Assembly: GCA_030066195.1 (NCBI GenBank)
Contig: JASJCB010000019.1
Location: 1 to 63,297, forward strand
Reading direction: 5' to 3'
Source: Acidobacteriota bacterium
GTDB lineage: Bacteria > Acidobacteriota > Holophagae > Acanthopleuribacterales > Acanthopleuribacteraceae
DNA length: 63,297 bases
The translations under genes and the position numbers were made by a program. Below are positions 59,822 to 63,297 of the stretch, piece by piece. The first letter of the stretch is position 1. Every line of letters begins with the position of its first letter. The notes under the pieces are model-generated. The model had not been told where the DNA came from, did no database searches, and worked only from the letters and a program-made list of their open reading frames with translations.

Positions 59822-61687
59822 ATGTGTGGGATTGCGGGTATTTTCTCAACGGAACCGGTGGCTGAAGAAGATGTGGCGAAGATGTTGGCAGCGATTGCTT
59901 ATCGCGGTCCCGATCACCGTGAGGTCAAGGCTTATCGAGCTGCCAACGGCGCCTGTTTGACCGTCGGCCAGGCGCGTTTGGCCATCCTGGACCCGCGGCC
60001 GGAAGCCAATCAGCCCTTTGAAAGCGTGGACGGTCGAACCAATCTCACCTTTAACGGCGAGTTTTATAATTTCCTGGATCTACGCGAAGAACTGGAGCGG
60101 AGCGGCGCTAACTTTCGCACCCGCAGCGATACCGAGGTGGCCCTGGAATTGTTTCGGCGTTACGGCGCCGATGCGTTGGATCGATTGTGGGGCATGTTCG
60201 CCGGCGCCTACTTCAATTTACAAACCGGCGAGTTACTTCTGTTCCGCGATCGCCTGGGTAAGAAACCGCTCTATCTCTATCGCCACGCCGGTCGCCTGTA
60301 CTTCGCCTCCGAGCCCAAGGCCATCCTGGCCGCGTTGGACCACGTTCCCCAGCCTGATCCCGAGGCCGTGGCTCGCTTCTTCTACCTGGGTTACGTACCC
60401 GCTGATTGCTGCATCTACGAAGGCATGTGGAAACTGGGAGCGGGTTGTTATCTGAAGCCGGAACCGAGCGGTAAACCGGATCGGGAAGAGCGCTGGTACC
60501 GACCGGAGAACACCGAACCCGAACCCGAGGAACGCTTGGAAGACCTCTTCATGGACGCCGTCGCCAAGCGCATGATTGCCGACGTCCCCCTGGCCGCGTT
60601 TCTCAGCGGCGGTCTGGACTCTTCCTTAGTTGTAGCTGCCATGAGCCGGATGAGTTCCCAATCGGTCCATACCTTTTCAGTGCGGTTTGCCGGGCCCCAG
60701 GCCATGGATGAATCGCCCTATGCGCGCATGGTCGCCGAACATTGCGGCACGCGGCACCATGAGGTGGTGCTGGATGTAAGCGGCCTGAAGGAAGCCCTGC
60801 CGCTGGTCTTGGATCATTTCGACGAACCTTTCGGTGATTCCTCGGCCGTGCCCATGTGGCTGGTATCTCGCGAGGCGCGCAGGCATTTCACCGTGGCGCT
60901 CACGGGCGACGGCGCCGACGAGGTCTTTGCCGGTTACCGCAAGTACCTGTCAAATCACTACCTGGCCAGGCTGGGTCCATATGCTTTACGCCGTTGGTTG
61001 TGGCGTCCGCCGGTTTTACTACTGCCCACGGGGCGCACCAACAAGTTCCTGGAATTGAACCGGCGCATGCGACGCCTGTTGGCTGCCGATCACCCGTACG
61101 CGGGCCCCCGCCATGTGAACCTGCTGCACATGAGCCCCGTCAGCGCCGAAACCACCTTCGGCAAGAACCTGGACGGGCAGACCTTCGCCGCCGTCAAGAG
61201 CCTGTTGGCCGATCGTCTTCCGCGCGATGCAGACCTGAACAGCATCCTCAAATTCGACCAGGACCTGGTGTTGCAGGACGACATGTTCGTGAAGATCGAC
61301 CGCATGAGCATGAAAGCCTCGCTGGAGGTGCGGTCGCCCCTGGTGGATCACCGCATTGTCGAACTGGCCAACGGATTGGCCCCGCAACGCAAGCTGAACG
61401 GCAACGTGCGCAAACGCGTGCTGCTGGAACGTCTGGGTCACCTTTTGCCGCCCGCGATTCTCGACCGGCCCAAGACAGGGTTCGAGATGCCCCTGGGCGC
61501 CTGGCTGCGTGAGGATCTTGCCGCCTGGACCGAGGAACGACTGTTCGACGGTCCCACCCATGACTGGGTTGATCATGCGGCCCTGCGCAAGATTTGGGAT
61601 CAGCACCGGCAGGGACGCCGCGACTGCACGGAAACCCTCTGGCACCATATCGTGTTCGCAACCTGGCTGCAGAGGACCTACGCATGA
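59822..61687 (+). CDS. asnB: Asparagine-synthetase-like glutamine amidotransferase (AsnB family)
   Basis: A protein of 621 aa. I start it at ATG 59822 because class II glutamine amidotransferases expose Cys2 after Met removal, and this gives MCGIAGIFS; the upstream in-frame start would mask it. Glutaminase part (1-200): AIAYRGPDH, NGEFYNF and RSDTEVALELF. Synthetase part: the ATP-pyrophosphatase motif FLSGGLDSSLV, VALTGDGADEVFAGY, KIDRMSMKASLEVRSPLVDH. It makes amides from a carboxylate, ATP and Gln; the substrate may be Asp, or a sugar or natural-product carboxylate. It overlaps the glycosyltransferase start by four bases (ATGA), a pairing common in surface-polysaccharide loci. Confidence 0.85.
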   Translation: MCGIAGIFSTEPVAEEDVAKMLAAIAYRGPDHREVKAYRAANGACLTVGQARLAILDPRPEANQPFESVDGRTNLTFNGEFYNFLDLREELERSGANFRTRSDTEVALELFRRYGADALDRLWGMFAGAYFNLQTGELLLFRDRLGKKPLYLYRHAGRLYFASEPKAILAALDHVPQPDPEAVARFFYLGYVPADCCIYEGMWKLGAGCYLKPEPSGKPDREERWYRPENTEPEPEERLEDLFMDAVAKRMIADVPLAAFLSGGLDSSLVVAAMSRMSSQSVHTFSVRFAGPQAMDESPYARMVAEHCGTRHHEVVLDVSGLKEALPLVLDHFDEPFGDSSAVPMWLVSREARRHFTVALTGDGADEVFAGYRKYLSNHYLARLGPYALRRWLWRPPVLLLPTGRTNKFLELNRRMRRLLAADHPYAGPRHVNLLHMSPVSAETTFGKNLDGQTFAAVKSLLADRLPRDADLNSILKFDQDLVLQDDMFVKIDRMSMKASLEVRSPLVDHRIVELANGLAPQRKLNGNVRKRVLLERLGHLLPPAILDRPKTGFEMPLGAWLREDLAAWTEERLFDGPTHDWVDHAALRKIWDQHRQGRRDCTETLWHHIVFATWLQRTYA

Positions 61688-62844
61688 GCCCCGTCCGTGT
61701 CTTGCGCATTCAGTCCCGAATCTGCGTGGGCGGGCCGGCGCTCAATACCATCCTGCTCAGCGCTCATATGGATGCTACGCGCTTCCAAACCATCCTCGTC
61801 GGCGGTCGCTTGGACCCGGGTGAGAAGAGCATGCAACCCCTGGCCGAAAAGAAGGGCGTTACACTGCGCATCATCGACGAAATGGGCCGCGCCGTTCACT
61901 GGTGGGACGACCTGAAAGCTCTTTTCGCACTGATGAAACTGATTCGCGAGGTGCGCCCCCATATCGTGCATACCCACACCGCCAAGGCGGGCGCCGTCGG
62001 TAGAGTCGCCGCTTTTCTCTGCCGCGTACCCGTTCGGGTGCATACCTTTCACGGTCACGTCTTTCACGGCTATTTTTCCAGGCCGGTCACCATCGCTTAC
62101 ATTTGGATCGAAAAGATCCTGGCCGCCTTGTCTACCCGCATCGTCACCATCTCCCCCGCGCAGGAATACGACCTGACCCGGCGTTACAAGGTGGTTCCCG
62201 CCCGCAAGAACACGGTCATCCGCCTGGGTTTCGAACTGGACAAAATGGTCGGCGGCACGAAAGGTAAATTGCGCGAGGAACTGAACCTGGGCCCCGAAAT
62301 AAGGCTGGCGGCGATTGTGGCCAGGCTGGTGCCCATCAAAAACGTCCAACTGCTGATCCGGGCGATCGGCCACTGGCATGCCGACCGCAAGCCCGGAACC
62401 CCGGAGGTGCGCTTCCTGGTGGTGGGCGACGGCGAAGAACGGGAAGCCCTGAAAAACCTGGCGGCCGAGTTGGGTATCCGGGACTTGGTGATCTTCCTCG
62501 GCTGGCGCGGCGATGTGCCCGACATTTACGCCGACATCGATCTGAATATCCTGGTCAGCAAAAACGAGGGCACCCCGGTCACCCTGATCGAGGGCCTGGC
62601 TTGCGGTGTTCCCATCCTGACCACGGACGTGGGCGGCATTCGCGATTTTGCCGACCATGACTGCGGCCGCATCGTCCCGGCGGATATCACCCCCGAGGCG
62701 TTGGCAAAACACCTGGCCGAAGCCCTCAGCGGAAACCAACGCCGCCTGGCGCCGGAGGTCACCGACCGCATTCGCCGAACCTTCCACGTCAATAGGTTGG
62801 TCTCCGATATGGAAGCCCTGTACACTGACCTGCTGAACGGTTGA
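61684..62844 (+). CDS. GT4-family glycosyltransferase
   Basis: A protein of 386 aa from ATG at 61684, which overlaps the amidotransferase stop as ATGA and so is translationally coupled. GT-B fold: N-terminal VLRIQSRICVGGPALNTILL, PHIVHTHTAKAGAVGRVAAF and VHTFHGHVFHGYFS; C-terminal donor-binding part with LAAIVARLVPIKNVQLLIRA, FLVVGDGEEREAL and SKNEGTPVTLIEGLACGVPIL (E-x7-E type motif). It transfers a sugar from an activated donor. Acceptor candidates are a polysaccharide intermediate or a lipopeptide from the adjacent cluster; the context does not decide between them. Confidence 0.85.
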   Translation: MSPVRVLRIQSRICVGGPALNTILLSAHMDATRFQTILVGGRLDPGEKSMQPLAEKKGVTLRIIDEMGRAVHWWDDLKALFALMKLIREVRPHIVHTHTAKAGAVGRVAAFLCRVPVRVHTFHGHVFHGYFSRPVTIAYIWIEKILAALSTRIVTISPAQEYDLTRRYKVVPARKNTVIRLGFELDKMVGGTKGKLREELNLGPEIRLAAIVARLVPIKNVQLLIRAIGHWHADRKPGTPEVRFLVVGDGEEREALKNLAAELGIRDLVIFLGWRGDVPDIYADIDLNILVSKNEGTPVTLIEGLACGVPILTTDVGGIRDFADHDCGRIVPADITPEALAKHLAEALSGNQRRLAPEVTDRIRRTFHVNRLVSDMEALYTDLLNG

Positions 62845-62968
62845 CGAGACGGGAAGGGGATAAAGGAAGAGCCGAATCGACCCAAAGAAATAAAGCTCCG
62901 GCATTAAGCCCTGACCACCCGAAGGCCGGCAGGAAACACCGGAAGCATGATAAAAGCAACTTTGGGGT

Positions 62969-63040
62969 CTTCCCGGGAGCGTCCGCCTACGCACGCTTCG
63001 GCGCGACAGGCCCACGTCTCGCGGGCTGCAAGCGAAGCGA
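62969..63040 (+). repeat. Dispersed two-hairpin intergenic repeat, copy C (degenerate)
   Basis: CTTTGGGGTCTTCCCGGGAGCG matches the start of copies A and B (copy B has CTTTGGGGTATTCCCGGGAGCG). CGTCTCGCGGGCTGCAAGC follows, with about 25 extra bases between the two blocks. The second hairpin is not preserved. The remaining bases between 62845 and 63084 show nothing else. Confidence 0.6.
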
Positions 63041-63084
63041 CGAAGGAGCGAGCGCGAATTCACATGCCTTGTCGAATGGGGGAG

Positions 63085-63297
63085 TTAAACCTTGTTGGGA
63101 TCGATACCCGCCGCTTTCAAAATGGCCAGGAGCCGTTCTTTCTCAGCACGTTCCTTCTCCTTCTCGGCGCGTTCCCTCTCTTTCTCGGCGCGTTCCTTCG
63201 ATTCACGGGCAAGCGCTCGCTCTTTTTCTTCCGCCTCGGTGGGGATGAGCTTGTCTTCATGGTCAAAAAAGCGTAGCCAGGGACCGTCTTTCTCCCG
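63085..63297 (-). CDS. C-terminus of a Uma2/DUF820-like protein with charged coiled-coil tail (5' end outside window)
   Basis: The last 70 codons of a minus-strand gene, ending at TAA 63087-63085. The visible part reads DGPWLRFFDHEDKLIPTEAE, then a repetitive Glu/Arg/Lys/Ala coiled coil (ERAEKERERAEKEKERAEK) and a short ending LLAILKAAGIDPNKV. The tail ending in L-x-x-x-GIDP is typical of Uma2-family putative restriction-endonuclease-fold proteins that are abundant in cyanobacteria and some other phyla. The catalytic domain lies beyond the window edge, so the family call rests on the tail only. Confidence 0.6.
   Translation of the reverse strand, partial: REKDGPWLRFFDHEDKLIPTEAEEKERALARESKERAEKERERAEKEKERAEKERLLAILKAAGIDPNKV

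Overview
This window is about 63 kb of high-GC bacterial chromosome dominated by two giant biosynthetic genes. Both are on the minus strand and both start with a fatty-acyl-AMP ligase (FAAL). NRPS1 (5671-22008, 5445 aa) is a hybrid NRPS/PKS: FAAL-ACP-C-A*-KR-ACP-KS-AT-ACP-aminotransferase-luciferase-like monooxygenase-C-A-PCP, with no release domain. NRPS2 (38149-59388, about 7080 aa) is a complete five-module lipopeptide synthetase on one chain: FAAL-ACP, then C-A-PCP, C-A-PCP, C-A-nMT-PCP, C-A-PCP, C-A-nMT-PCP and a thioesterase. Specificity residues read by eye suggest acyl-Ala-X-(N-Me)Y-Ala-(N-Me)Y, with X possibly basic and Y unassigned.

The organism looks Gram-negative: it has Aat, many Sec-type secreted proteins and a sigma-54 enhancer-binding protein. 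Dockerin-like EF-hand tails, DGT-repeat secreted proteins, RHS proteins and FAAL-initiated megasynthases together suggest Acidobacteriota (Acanthopleuribacter-like), or less likely a myxobacterium. This is inference only; there is no rRNA or marker gene here to settle it.

Layout. 1-5640: a secreted RHS/YD-repeat protein cut by the left edge, an orphan PD-(D/E)XK nuclease, repeat elements, and a ParD/ParE-type toxin-antitoxin pair. 5671-22008: NRPS1. 22009-28182: a regulatory operon in the same direction as NRPS1 (7TM histidine kinase, response regulator, sigma-54 activator). Tandem 21-bp-spaced direct repeats lie between its last gene and NRPS1. 28183-31260: lower-GC DNA with two microproteins, an unrecognised ORF, a TPR-like secreted protein, terminators and inverted repeats. 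31261-37361: two large secreted proteins separated by a long non-coding stretch that holds a 42-bp-periodic array. 37419-38144: Aat, convergent with NRPS2. 59822-62844: an asparagine-synthetase-like amidotransferase and a GT4 glycosyltransferase, translationally coupled and divergent from NRPS2. 63085-63297: the C-terminus of a coiled-coil-tailed, Uma2-like protein cut by the right edge.

The most unusual items are: (i) a strong RBS/ATG upstream of NRPS2 that is out of frame with it, separated from the NRPS2 frame by a run of seven G and closed by an ATGA overlap; (ii) about a dozen GGGA-anchored units spaced 42 bp (four helical turns) in the 34.3-34.9 kb non-coding region; (iii) the C-A*-KR-ACP block inside NRPS1 and the lack of an obvious release partner; (iv) the two-component/sigma-54 operon with candidate operators next to NRPS1; (v) a dispersed two-hairpin intergenic repeat family. 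No transporter, PPTase, MbtH protein, epimerase domain, tRNA, rRNA, transposase or CRISPR array was seen.
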